A stretch of 11,584 nucleotides of DNA from Larix sibirica (GCA_004151065.3 NWUY0300107437.1:13216-24799), one strand, 5' to 3'; positions 1-7,880 are shown, numbered from the stretch's first letter. Notes: a model not told the origin generated them from the letters alone. Program-made: numbers and translations.

Positions 1-1263
1 GAAACCTCAAGGAAAGGCACAAGGAAAAATTAAAAATTCCAATGCCATGATACTGCCCATGATTTGACAGACGATGACATCAACATTCTGTTGCTTATCA
101 TGTCTAAAGTAGTGGACGAGAACCGAAGAAAGACAGAAGACAAGATGATACAAATATTCAGCGACGTCACTAAAGTTCTAGATACCTTGTGTCAGGAGGT
201 GAAGAAGATTGGAATCTCGGATCCTTCGCAGGGCACATATGCGTGGGTCAAGGCTGAGCAAGAAGAGAAACTACCAAGCCAAGGAGAAACCCTCCCCTAT
301 ACATAAGGGGTAGTGAATATTTTTCCATGAGAAATCATATTCGACGAACCAGGCACCTTTAGCAAGCTTCCCAAGTTGGGGTATGTAGGCCTTAATTTAT
401 CTGCATTACCCCTTTACATGTTGCGTCAACTACAAGAAATTTTTGCATGGGAAATTAAATCAAGGGTAAATTCTCTCCTAGACTAAATGAGAGGATATAA
501 GAATCAGGAAACAATACTCAAGGATTTAACTACACAACTCCAGTAGTACAAGGACTTGATGCAACAAGAGAAGGTACAATGACTTGAGACGGTCATCTCT
601 GGATACCGTCTTAAGGTACAAGAGTTAGAAGAAAAGTTGGTACCCAACACCCCATCTGAGGTCATTGAGCAACGACAAGCATAAATTCAGGAGGTTGTGA
701 AGAACCTTCAAGTAGAAGAATCCAAATCCATGTAGATGTATGATGTTGTGTCGCAGTCCTGGGACACCTTGTTTGAGGATGTTGAGCTGCTGTAAATTCA
801 AACATGGCTTGGGGCTATTGAAGGAAAGATGAGTGCCCTATGGGAGCAGTTGAAGACTCTACCTCCAGTACAGAGAATGAGCAGATCTGCCGAAAGCAAA
901 CAGTTGCAGCAGGAAGTTAATCAGTTGAGGTTGCAACATAGGAAACACATAGAGAGAGTCCATACACTTCGGTCTAAGGCATAGCGCATATGAGGGGACA
1001 TTGGAAGTTGTCATACTTCCATCTAGTTGGAAGTCACTCAAGCTATAGAGGTAATCCAAACACATATTACTACGGAAGTAGTTGAGACTGTTATCCAGAA
1101 GAAGGAAGAAGTCCAACAATTGGTTGAAGCAAGCAAGAACCATTATGAATATTTTTTTCAAAGCTACAGGAACCTGTCTTACAGCCATGAAGTGGCTCGA
1201 GACAATATACATGTGAGTTTTGGGGGGTTGTTGGGCCTATTATTTTGGCTATACCATTTTTGA
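1..1263 (+). pseudogene. Decayed coiled-coil ORF just upstream of an LTR
   Basis: One forward frame can be read from the window edge to 1263 without a frameshift, although it is broken by stops at 31, 304, 328, 484, 544, 580, 682, 733, 793, 982, 991 and 1024. The segments between stops are rich in Glu, Gln, Lys and Leu and look like heptad coiled coil, for example VQELEEKL near 620-645 and SKQLQQEVNQLRLQHRKH near 894-947. The longest open stretches are 64-303 and 1027-1260. No catalytic motif, signal peptide or clear membrane segment is visible. The frame runs into the G-run and LTR that follow, so it occupies the place of the extra ORF found downstream of pol in some plant Ty3/gypsy elements. 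The function is unknown and I do not recognise a family. It could instead be a host-derived or gag-like segment. The protein-coding origin is well supported; the element assignment is inferred from position. Confidence 0.6.
1221..1228 (+). other. Probable polypurine tract of the first LTR element
   Basis: A run of six G (1222-1227) lies immediately before TTGTTGGG. Second-strand primers of LTR retrotransposons sit directly upstream of the 3' LTR, which here would start with TGTTGG at 1229. The tract is short and preceded by T-rich sequence, so the assignment depends mainly on the LTR evidence downstream. Confidence 0.45.
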
Positions 1264-1473
1264 AGTAACAGTTTGGTGTGGACAAAGACAAAGTGGAACC
1301 AGTTTGGCGATGCGGTCAACTCCGACAAAGCAGCGAGGAAATGGGGAAAAAGGTCTTGTTGATTGTGTCAAAGGTCGGAGTTGAGTCAGTGAGTTATAAT
1401 TGGTCCACATTGAAATAATGAGTCGTTTAGGAATTTATTGGGTTAGTGGGAGCGTGGAAAGCTTAGTGTGCCC

Positions 1474-1480
1474 TATAAAT
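1474..1480 (+). promoter_or_regulatory. TATA box of first LTR
   Basis: TATAAAT lies within GTGTGCCCTATAAATATGTA. The surrounding block, starting at TGGGAGCG (1447), recurs almost unchanged upstream of the second TATA box at 2242. This supports a real core promoter rather than a chance AT-rich string. Confidence 0.65.
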
Positions 1481-1687
1481 ATGTATTAAGAAGGATGTTT
1501 TGTGGTTAGATGCGAGTATTCGAGATGGTCGAGTCTTTGTGATTTGTAATGAAGATATATTATATGTATGTTGAAGACATTTTGGAGAAGCCGAGTCGTT
1601 GATATGTAGGTTGTGTGCGCATATCTATTGTATTAAATGGAGAAGTTTGTAAGTTTTTCCTGAAGTGCTTATTTGGATGTGACTCTT

Positions 1688-1745
1688 AATAAAATAAAAG
1701 CACTTCTGTGGTTTTTCCCATATGGGTTTCCACGTTAAAAAATGG
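1688..1745 (+). promoter_or_regulatory. LTR polyadenylation region with conserved hairpin block
   Basis: AATAAAATAAAA at 1688 lies about 210 bases downstream of the TATA box. It is followed by GTGGTTTTTCCCATATGGGTTTCCACGT at 1708-1735, whose centre (TTCCCATATGGGTT) is nearly palindromic. Similar blocks are known near the R/U5 boundary of plant Ty1/copia and Ty3/gypsy LTRs. A second AATAAA occurs at 1789. The transcript end is inferred, not seen. Confidence 0.55.
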
Positions 1746-2037
1746 TGTCTTTATGTGTGTGATGTGATATGTGTTCTTACTTCTATTGAATAAATAAGCA
1801 AATACATGATGGGTTTAGTTGTATGAAAACTGGATGCAATTATATTAATCTGGCTAAGTAATGGAATCTGTCGATGTTATGAACTTGTTGAAGCTATGGT
1901 CTGTCATTGTTATGTAACAAAACATAATGATGAATGTATTGGTTGTCGAGTGTTACCCTTCCATGATGCATGAAGTATGGTTCCTACATCCCCCATAGAT
2001 ACTTTAGGTGAGACTTCATCTACTTTGCAGGTGTTGC

Positions 2038-2060
2038 CGAAAGGGATTTAGTCCCTTTCG
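2038..2060. repeat. Perfect 9-bp inverted repeat (hairpin)
   Basis: CGAAAGGGA at 2038-2046 is the exact reverse complement of TCCCTTTCG at 2052-2060, with the five-base loop TTTAG. It lies at the 3' border of the first LTR, between that LTR and the second LTR fragment. It could be a structured RNA element of the retrotransposon leader or U5. Its function is unknown. Confidence 0.6.
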
Positions 2061-2086
2061 AGCTGGTGTCTATGGATTGTGGAGTT

Positions 2087-2284
2087 TGTTGGTGGATATT
2101 AAGTGTTGAACACTTGTTGAAGTAAAAGTGTGCCAAAATGGGCGGAGTTAAGTAATTTAGTTAGGATTTTTTTCCACTTACATTTATGAGTGGAGTAGTT
2201 GAGTAGTAGAGTATTGGGAGCGGGGCAGGCTATGTGCACCCTATAAATACGTAAAGGGTTGGGAATTTTGGTACTATTAGAAAA
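2087..2284 (+). mobile_element. Truncated second LTR (U3 and TATA only), related to the first
   Basis: The fragment starts with TGTTGG, as the first LTR does. It shares the block TTGAAGTAA-AGT near its start, then CGGAGTT-AGT, and then TGGGAGCG...GGCT...CCCTATAAATA-GTA before and around the TATA box at 2242. In the first LTR the same words occur in the same order at about 1260, 1378 and 1447-1485. Many substitutions and indels separate the two, so they are related copies of one family rather than a recent identical pair. The second copy stops about 40 bases after its TATA box at the undetermined bases 2285-2286, beyond which the sequence belongs to a minus-strand element. It has no polyadenylation region. 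Confidence 0.6.
2242..2248 (+). promoter_or_regulatory. TATA box of second LTR fragment
   Basis: TATAAAT lies within GTGCACCCTATAAATACGTA, matching the sequence around the first LTR's TATA box. Nothing transcribable from the same element remains downstream, because the fragment ends about 40 bases later. Confidence 0.55.
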
Positions 2285-2286
2285 NN
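2285..2286. other. Two undetermined bases at an element junction
   Basis: Two N bases separate forward-oriented LTR sequence from a reverse-oriented gag-protease remnant, and an 11-base C run follows at 2303-2313. The join may be a true rearrangement or a poorly resolved spot in the assembly. Confidence 0.9.
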
Positions 2287-2822
2287 CTTATACATAAATT
2301 GTCCCCCCCCCCCATATCTTCTGGAAGAGATGGAATAATCCTTTGAGGTTTGAATAAGTGTCTGTCAAAATCCTTTAACATCCTGACCGAAGCAACCACG
2401 CCAGGTGAACCAATGGAATTCCAGCATGATAAATACATCATGTAGGTAGAGGCACCCTCATCAAAAACTATGCAGTGTATAGTAGGATTTATAGAAATCA
2501 CCTGGATTTGAAAATCCATATGATGAGGTAAGCAAGATTTCCAATTCTCGTAATCAAAGGTCATAATCTGACCATCGAAGGAATTGAAAGAACCTAAAGT
2601 TGAAAGTAGGTTTCTGCATTGTGTCGAACAACTTTGCAGAACCTCTAATGTGGACATTGCACAAGGGGCTTGTGCTAGATCCTCCACTGTGATATAAGGT
2701 TGTGCAACACATGCATTGGGATTGTACACATCCTTATTCATGACACCTTTCGATATCTTATGCATAGTATCATTTAGTGGATTTTCTACGCATAATGGAG
2801 GGGCCACTTCATACTCGGTGGT
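2287..2822 (-). pseudogene. Ty3/gypsy protease (retropepsin) remnant
   Basis: The frame is open from about 2822 down to the undetermined bases and continues the gag frame across a TAA at 2823-2825. Retropepsins are aspartic proteases that cut the Gag-Pol polyprotein. The active-site string is FDEGAST, with DEGA at 2451-2462. It is followed by SCWNSIGSP and by LKDFDRHLFKPQRIIPSLPEDMGG, which has the flap-like pattern of plant gypsy elements. Asp is kept, and the second residue is Glu where Ser or Thr is usual; I believe related plant elements also carry DEGA. The second half of the domain is missing at the G-run near 2303, and reverse transcriptase, RNase H and integrase are absent. Family call confident; lineage not determined. 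Confidence 0.7.
2303..2313. repeat. Homopolymer run of 11 C
   Basis: Eleven C on the plus strand read as Gly codons (MGGGD) at the damaged end of the minus-strand protease frame. Beyond the run the protein no longer resembles a retroviral-type protease, so the run marks or obscures the break. Confidence 0.85.
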
Positions 2823-3773
2823 TTATTTCCCTTTAGATCCAGACATTGGGATATCATAATTTTTGTTTATGGTCTAGAGGTGGATGTCATGTTCACACAT
2901 AAAGACTTGTCTTTGACCAAAGTTACCCCCTTGAGAGGAGGCACCTTGATTTCTCCCTTGTGAGGATCCAAGATTTGATTGAGGCGTAGCAATCATCTAT
3001 TTTTGTGGATGAGGAAATGGATTAGTGAGAACAACAGGTTGGTTGGAACCTTCCTGTTGTGCCATTTCCATCTTGGGACATTTGTATGTTAAATGGTATT
3101 CCTTGCACAAAGCGCAAGGAAACTTTACTTTCCCTTTCTCTTTCTTATCCCTACCAGCATCGTTGTTTTGATTTTTGTTCTTCTTATTATTTGTATTGTT
3201 AGTGTATTTGTTCCCTGACTTTTTGTTCTTGTTCTTGTTCTTTTTCCCTCTGGGATGTCGGTTTCCCTTAGGACTTGTTGTTTGAACTATCAAAACATCC
3301 GCTTGAGGGTTGGGGTTATATTTTTGTGTGTTGCTCAAAGTAACTGCATGTGAATTTTGCACTACTAAGTGCATACCCTGGATAGCTACTATGGTTGTTG
3401 TTGAACCAATCACACCATCGACATGTAGTCTAGGTAATGGTTTCGTTGGATTGGTTTCTACTCAAGGAGCATTAGGAAATATATCATATAGAATTATGGA
3501 CTGAGAATATACTAAGTCTAGTTGCTAAGCTTTTATGATAGCCTACTCTTCATTTTGAACCCATGATAGGGATACATGTTTCACAATACATGGTTGTAAT
3601 GACTTAATGAACTAGTATGTTAAGAACTCATCGAGAATTTGGGATTTATTCAAACTCATTCTTCTCTTCCATTCATGTATGTGATCGAAGATATGTGTAG
3701 ACTTATCTTGACGAAATGAAGTTAATAATCCAGTACCAATTTTGTAGTGAACTGGTAAGCATGATGATTTGAA
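2823..3773 (-). pseudogene. Ty3/gypsy Gag remnant with zinc knuckle
   Basis: A single reverse frame runs through stops at 3612, 3543, 3525, 3462, 2997, 2874 and 2823 and then into the protease. Gag forms the particle and packages the RNA. The N-terminal part visible here (3760 to 3480) contains LLTSFRQDK, FDHIHEWKRRMSLNKSQ and QLDLVYSQS, which resemble the capsid-like region of plant gypsy Gag. A Lys/Asn-rich basic linker at about 3265-3150 precedes a zinc knuckle at 3078-3116, with Cys, Cys, His, Cys in a C-X2-C-X3-H-X4-C spacing (CALCKEYHLTYKC). The spacing differs by one from the commoner X4 form. The true Gag start is missing; the frame meets LINE sequence near 3770-3785. No frameshift is needed to join Gag and protease, so they were probably one polyprotein. 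Confidence 0.65.
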
Positions 3774-3775
3774 CA

Positions 3776-3889
3776 CATGGTCTCTTGAAATAATATAACA
3801 ACATGGTTAGTAGCTTTAATAAGTTTGTATAGGGCCCTAACCTTGTCATCCCTACCTAACTCTCGAATGATAAGAGATAGCACGAACAT
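3776..3889 (-). pseudogene. LINE ORF2 start: endonuclease N-terminus, truncated
   Basis: A reverse ATG at 3889 opens about 38 codons. They read like the start of a plant L1-type ORF2, whose first domain is an apurinic-like endonuclease that nicks target DNA. Visible hallmarks are IIRELGRDDKVRALYKLI and, 10 residues on, ILFQETMC, corresponding to the usual S-W-N-x-R-G-L and L-Q-E-T motifs. The Trp-Asn pair and the Gly of the first motif are replaced, so the domain is decayed. Sequence similarity stops right after QETMC, where gypsy Gag begins. Only the first 5% or so of a normal ORF2 remains; reverse transcriptase is absent from this element. It lies just downstream of ORF1, the normal LINE order. 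Confidence 0.6.
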
Positions 3890-3912
3890 TAAGTACCCTT
3901 ATTCAAGGGCAA

Positions 3913-4314
3913 CTATGCTCTAAGGGATCGGTTTTGGGAAGGATCACTCAAAATAGGTGAATACTCTACTGCTTCAGAAAGTTTGATAGATAGGGGTATA
4001 TACTGAGAATCTATGGTGGAAACCCTCTCACTCTTGTTCTTCTTCTATCTATTATGAATTGTAACATTTTGAAAACATATATATTGTGTAAGAGAAACCC
4101 CTAAATTTGCAAAAGGGTTTTTTGAGTAAACCATCAATGGAGCCTTTTGACAAGAGGATATTTTTCCATTAATAGCCTTAAGGGGTAAATAACCTAACTA
4201 GAAAGGGGGGACCAAATAGGAATCATTTGTATTCAAAGAATCAGAGTTATTATTATCCCCAAAACCCCTAGAAGATTGACTTATTAGTAAAGAAGGGTTT
4301 TGGCCTTCAACAAT
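3913..4314 (-). pseudogene. LINE ORF1 C-terminal tail (frameshifted)
   Basis: From about 4314 a reverse frame different from the DUF4283 frame becomes readable: VEGQNPSLLISQSSRGFGD, then SLNTNDSYLVPPF, a stop at about 4207, LPLKAINGKISSCQKAPLMVY, a stop near 4049, and SIKLSEAVEYSPILSDPSQN before the stop at 3913. It is low-complexity and Ser/Asn rich, typical of the disordered ORF1 tail. Its position between DUF4283 and the ORF2 start makes an ORF1 tail the simplest reading. A one-base shift near 4310 is needed to join it to the frame upstream. No domain is recognised. Confidence 0.45.
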
Positions 4315-4471
4315 CAATGTATTTTTCAGAAATATCTAAGGGTATATCTTCGTTCTTAGTCAATTTTGAAAACAAAATATAATCATAATTTGAGTTAAAA
4401 AAACTCACATCCCCATTCACAAACAGTCATTTATTCAAATCCTTTTCCACAAAAAGGTAAAAATTTAGTTC

Positions 4472-5560
4472 CTATGTAGACACACCATCATAGGGGGTGG
4501 GTGAGTCTAGCAAATTCATACCTAATTTGTTTTCAGAGGAGTCAATTGGGTTTGTGGTATGACTAGTGCAATGTATAGGTGCCATAGGATGTGAGACTTC
4601 ATCACCCAATTCATCCCCTAATCCCTCCAGATGCAAACCTATATGCAAGTAATCCAATTGATGATAGAAAACGTTATCTCCCCACTGAATTTCCATTCTA
4701 TCGGAAGCCCCAATGTGATATCTATTTCCACCATAACCCGGGAAACATTTTTTTTCTATGCTGAAAAGGTTATGTTTGTCTAGTTTGATCAATTTTCCAA
4801 TCGAATTGGCTAACCCTTCAAGTACATTATGAGTCCATAGTTCTAGCAAAAAACCCGGGAGCAGAAGCCAAAGATGACAACAAGTCATCCTTTCTTTATC
4901 CGGATTGAAAGTTGTGTGCCAATGTTTTAAAACTAAGGAACCACCCTTAATAAGACAATTGGTATCTAAATTTTGTTGAATATGATTTGCACCAGGAAAT
5001 ATAAAGCAAATACACCCATTTATGATCATATTGATGTGGGGAGCATAACCATATAATGGGAGCCAAATCTGGTTAACCCACTCAACCATTTCCATTCTGG
5101 ACACCCTAACCGATTCTAACTGACCTACACAAGCACGCTTGGAAAAAACCCCAACTCTGTCCAAATTCACATCAACCCCAAGCACATATCTCTCTAAACC
5201 CTCCTGAGCTTTATAAGTTTCCAATCGTTTGCGCACATGAGCCCTATCACCTATAAGGCATTGAATCCCCTTCCCCTCCGAATGAGAATTCTAGATCGTG
5301 TTTGTTCTTGAATCCTCCTACTCAAAATGTCTAGTATCCACCTTAACAAAATCAACATTCTTTCCCAGCACCGACCGCCTCTCATTTGAGTAAAGATCCC
5401 ACGATCAAATGTTAGAAGGAATGGTAGTTTTTGGTCGGTTTTGTGTGATAATTCCAACCAGATCCATCATGGGTGACCAGAAGAAAGTGTAAGTGACAGT
5501 CATCAAAACCACATCAAAATGGTAAGTGACAACCATCACATCCACATTGAAAGGGCTTGT
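4472..5560 (-). pseudogene. LINE ORF1-like protein with DUF4283 domain
   Basis: The main open part (5236 to 4472, 254 codons) carries the plant DUF4283 pattern seen in L1-type ORF1 proteins, which are RNA-binding partners of the LINE transcript. From residue 48 it shows MEMVEWVNQIW, then INGCICFIFPGAN, LVLKHWHTTFNPD near residues 102-112, LLPGFLLELW at 125-134, and NSIGKLIKLD at 144-153. EIQWGDNVFYHQLDYLH follows at 182-198. The zinc knuckle expected after it is not recognisable. The same frame extends upstream through stops at 5291, 5318 and 5405 to about 5560, with NERRSVLGKNVDFVKVD near 5394-5344. Residues 164-178 lie in the wrong frame between two compensating shifts. The family call rests on motif order; function in this copy is lost. 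Confidence 0.65.
5489..5554. repeat. Two imperfect 33-bp tandem units
   Basis: GTAAGTGACAGTCATCA at 5489 recurs as GTAAGTGACAACCATCA at 5522, exactly 33 bases on, and the rest of each unit is similar (CAAAACCACATCAAAATG against CATCCACATTGAAAG). On the minus strand the unit is 11 codons long and keeps the upstream extension of the LINE ORF1 frame open (MVVTY, then MTVTY). Confidence 0.6.
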
Positions 5561-6780
5561 GAACATCAATCAGAAATGGACACCCAGAGAATGTGATATG
5601 TTAGATAATTCTACCAGGAAATATGTCGAAAGAGATCCCTCCACCAAAATAGTAAGCTAGAGAGTGTTGAAAGAATAACCTAGAATAGAAAGAAAAATAA
5701 AGAAACAACCACTTGCGAAGATGGTAAAAAAAAAGGATGTAAGTTCTGACAACCCTAGAATAGAAGTATTACTGAAAAAATTGCAGTAACAAGGTAAAAT
5801 AAGGTTTCTTCCCACTTTTTTCTTTTGGTTGGTAGTAGGCCAATCATTTAGACTAGTTGAACTCCAATTGGAAATCTCCATAATAAATGAGGTTCCCCAC
5901 TTTTCTCTATTTCTAGCTTTTTAATTATATATCTTTAATATGTTTTTCAATATATATTGGTGTTTCTCTCAACCTTTTGTCTCCTACCGATTTGGGTGAT
6001 ACTTCGAGTCATTTCAAACACGTGAACCCTTGTCCCATATGTTCTTGTGTTTTAAATACTTGTGAAACATTGATTTGAAGCTAAAGCAAGTTGTAGCTTC
6101 ATTTCATGATTAGTAAATTTTCGTTCATTTGAAGGGAAAGGTATTGAATCATGTTTAATACAATAGAAAAGGCAAATGAAAACACATTAACTAGTGCTTT
6201 ATTGTTTATATAAATGTGTGTTTCTTAGCATATGAACCAATGCTTTATTTTTTACTTAAATGTGTGAGTGTCATTGAATAGTGTAGAAGGATAATTCACA
6301 AAGCAAGTGGAATGTGAGCTAAGTTTGAAGGAATAGTATAAGTCCAAATGAGTATGTTGTGCTATGCTACTTAATGTGTTTTATCACAACTATCTTGAAT
6401 CTACATTATGAATAGTATGAATTTATATTTAAGAATCTCAATGGATGAAGTGATAAATATATTTTCTAATCCAAATTGTTGAGATTTTATCACTAAATTC
6501 AATCCAAATTTGCGTCAAGGTTTATTTTCTAAATTGAGTTATAAGTGGTGTTTGGGAAGGAACTATGTATTTAAAAATAGTATTATGTTAGAAGGAACTA
6601 TGTATTATGTTAGAATTCAGAAATAGTGCACCCATAGGAACTAGACAGAAGATAAGCAAACAATGTATATCGTAATGTATTAATAAACTCTCATATTCTT
6701 TGTAGAAATTTCTTGATCTAGGGCAATTAATGGAACTTCAAGAATTTTACTTCTTTCATAGATATTTCATGCATTTTTAA
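5561..6780. other. AT-rich stretch without recognisable genes
   Basis: I see no credible long coding region here. A 22-codon forward frame at 5721-5789 (MVKKKDVSSDNPRIEVLLKK) reads plausibly but is too short to call. The 12-base word CCTAGAATAGAA occurs at about 5679 and 5754. A 9-bp inverted repeat, AGTGATAAA at 6449 and TTTATCACT at 6486, encloses 28 bases. The rest is T- and A-rich with frequent stops in all frames. Confidence 0.5.
6559..6615. repeat. Local tandem duplication with 13-bp length difference
   Basis: GGAACTATGTATT...ATGTTAGAA at 6559-6593 is followed directly by GGAACTATGTATTATGTTAGAA at 6594-6615. The second unit lacks 13 bases present in the first (TAAAAATAGTATT). This looks like a replication-slippage duplication followed by a deletion. 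Confidence 0.7.
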
Positions 6781-6847
6781 CCATGCGAAATTTAGTATTA
6801 GGGTTGTTATGGAAAATAATACTACAACAACGACAATGAATAATATT

Positions 6848-6970
6848 TCACTTCTTACCAACCCCAATCAATAAGGAAATCCAAGAAAAAATATACCAAA
6901 TGTGTGCCAATAACTTGTATCCCTCTAGGACAATCATATCATCTATAAAACAAATATAAGATGTACTTTA
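6848..6970 (-). pseudogene. Possible reverse transcriptase active-site remnant
   Basis: A reverse frame reads TSYICFIDDMIVLEGYKLL before a stop at 6848. FIDDMI (6935-6949) resembles the (Y/F)xDD box of retroelement reverse transcriptases, where the two Asp bind catalytic metal. In a neighbouring frame the upstream bases read HLIFVL, as expected before such a box in copia elements, so a small deletion may separate the two. Flanking sequence gives no further support, and the match could be chance in AT-rich DNA. Confidence 0.25.
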
Positions 6971-7139
6971 TGACAAAAAAAAATCTACTTTATTTTCTTC
7001 AAGATCAATGTGAAAAAACCTGAACAATTTCATCCTTAACTTATGTGTTCAATCAACAATACATACAAGTGCTAAAAATTACCAATCCATGAAGAAATAA
7101 ATAGCTGCAAATCAAATCTATGATAAGACAGTATTGGAC
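6971..7139. other. AT-rich spacer, nothing recognised
   Basis: No open frame, repeat or regulatory motif of note is visible between the possible reverse transcriptase remnant and the approximate end of the copia LTR. The far border of that LTR may lie in this stretch. Confidence 0.4.
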
Positions 7140-7356
7140 AACTGAAATATTCATGTAAGTCTGTGTGTGGGATGTTCATGTACATACAATAGCTTCATCT
7201 CAATTATATTACAATCCTTTAGCTCGTCAAAATCATGGCTAGAAAAAACCATGAAAATTGTAGTTCCACCAATGATATTCTACAAGCTAGTATCAACACT
7301 AGCAAACCTTCTTAGAAATATGTCTCATCCTATTCTCCACTTCAAGAAGCGTGACC

Positions 7357-7405
7357 TAGGGTTTAATAACAAAATCCCAACTCCAATGTTAGGGATAAAA
7401 CCCTA
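7357..7405. repeat. 8-bp inverted repeat inside copia LTR
   Basis: TAGGGTTT at 7357-7364 and AAACCCTA at 7398-7405 are exact reverse complements separated by 33 bases. Each unit resembles the plant telomere word, but there is no tandem array. The pair could form an RNA hairpin in the LTR transcript. Confidence 0.5.
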
Positions 7406-7880
7406 AATCTAGTATTCAACATGCTCCAAAATCTCCAAGAAACTCTAGTACCTCTAAGACGAGAGAGAGTACAAAGATGAAGTACAGAAAGAGAAAGAGA
7501 AGTGCACTCTTATCCTCACATCTCTAACACAAGATGGTAATCAATGACTATAAATAAAAGGAATTTATCCTTCTTCTCCATATATATATTATTTTTAAGG
7601 GATTCCAACAATAAATATGTGGGCCTAAACCCTTACAAGCAACCTACAAAGCCACAAACATGATAACACATGTGAATTGCTACACTCCAAGGGTACATAT
7701 GTCAAGCTCCAAGGTGATGTTGTCCACAATCAAGGATCCAATGCAAGGGAGATCCACACGATCTGTCTAGTGCTCCTACATACCTCGAAGGATTCCAATG
7801 CTCCTTCTAAGATATGTGTTCCATTGGGTCCACTCCCTTTGCATGAAAAATATCACAACCTAGAAATCCCCTAGTTAACG

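Larger units (their letters stand above)
1229..2029 (+). mobile_element. LTR of a probable Ty3/gypsy element, likely a 3' LTR
   Basis: The segment begins with TGTTGG after a G-run. It carries a TATA box at 1474-1480, AATAAA signals at 1688 and 1789, and at 1708-1740 the motif GTGGTTTTTCCC-ATAT-GGGTTTCCACGT, a conserved block in the R/U5 part of many plant LTRs. The order U3, TATA, polyadenylation region, U5 shows that the element points forward, in agreement with the coiled-coil frame upstream. The 3' border is uncertain: CA at 2028-2029 is a candidate, and the hairpin at 2038-2060 may belong either to the LTR or to what follows. A diverged second copy of the U3/TATA part lies at 2087-2284. 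The LTR nature is well supported; the exact ends and lineage are not. Confidence 0.65.

Noticed and set aside
859-1291. Reverse open frames at 859-1212 and 1091-1291
   Set aside because: They are antisense to the coherent forward coiled-coil frame and have no family resemblance.
2061-2080. TGGTGTC at 2064 as a primer-binding site after the first LTR
   Set aside because: Only about five of seven bases fit a TGGCGCC-type site, and the LTR already has a G-run upstream that marks it as a 3' LTR.
3310-3504. Forward open frame of 64 codons
   Set aside because: It lies antisense to the gag frame and is its shadow.
5251-5457. Reverse open frame of 68 codons
   Set aside because: The frame that continues into DUF4283 runs through the same bases with plausible protein text and three stops; this one is an out-of-frame shadow.
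5657-5881. Reverse open frame of 74 codons with a hydrophobic tail
   Set aside because: The Phe-rich end comes from T-rich DNA; no homology, start context or neighbour supports it.
7357-7405. Telomere-like AAACCCTA words
   Set aside because: Only single units in inverted orientation, with no tandem array.
7549-7556. Forward TATAAATA as a promoter
   Set aside because: The surrounding LTR is oriented to the minus strand, and no forward gene follows.
7167-7874. Forward open frames at 7167-7406 and 7677-7874
   Set aside because: They lie inside a minus-strand LTR and show no protein family features.
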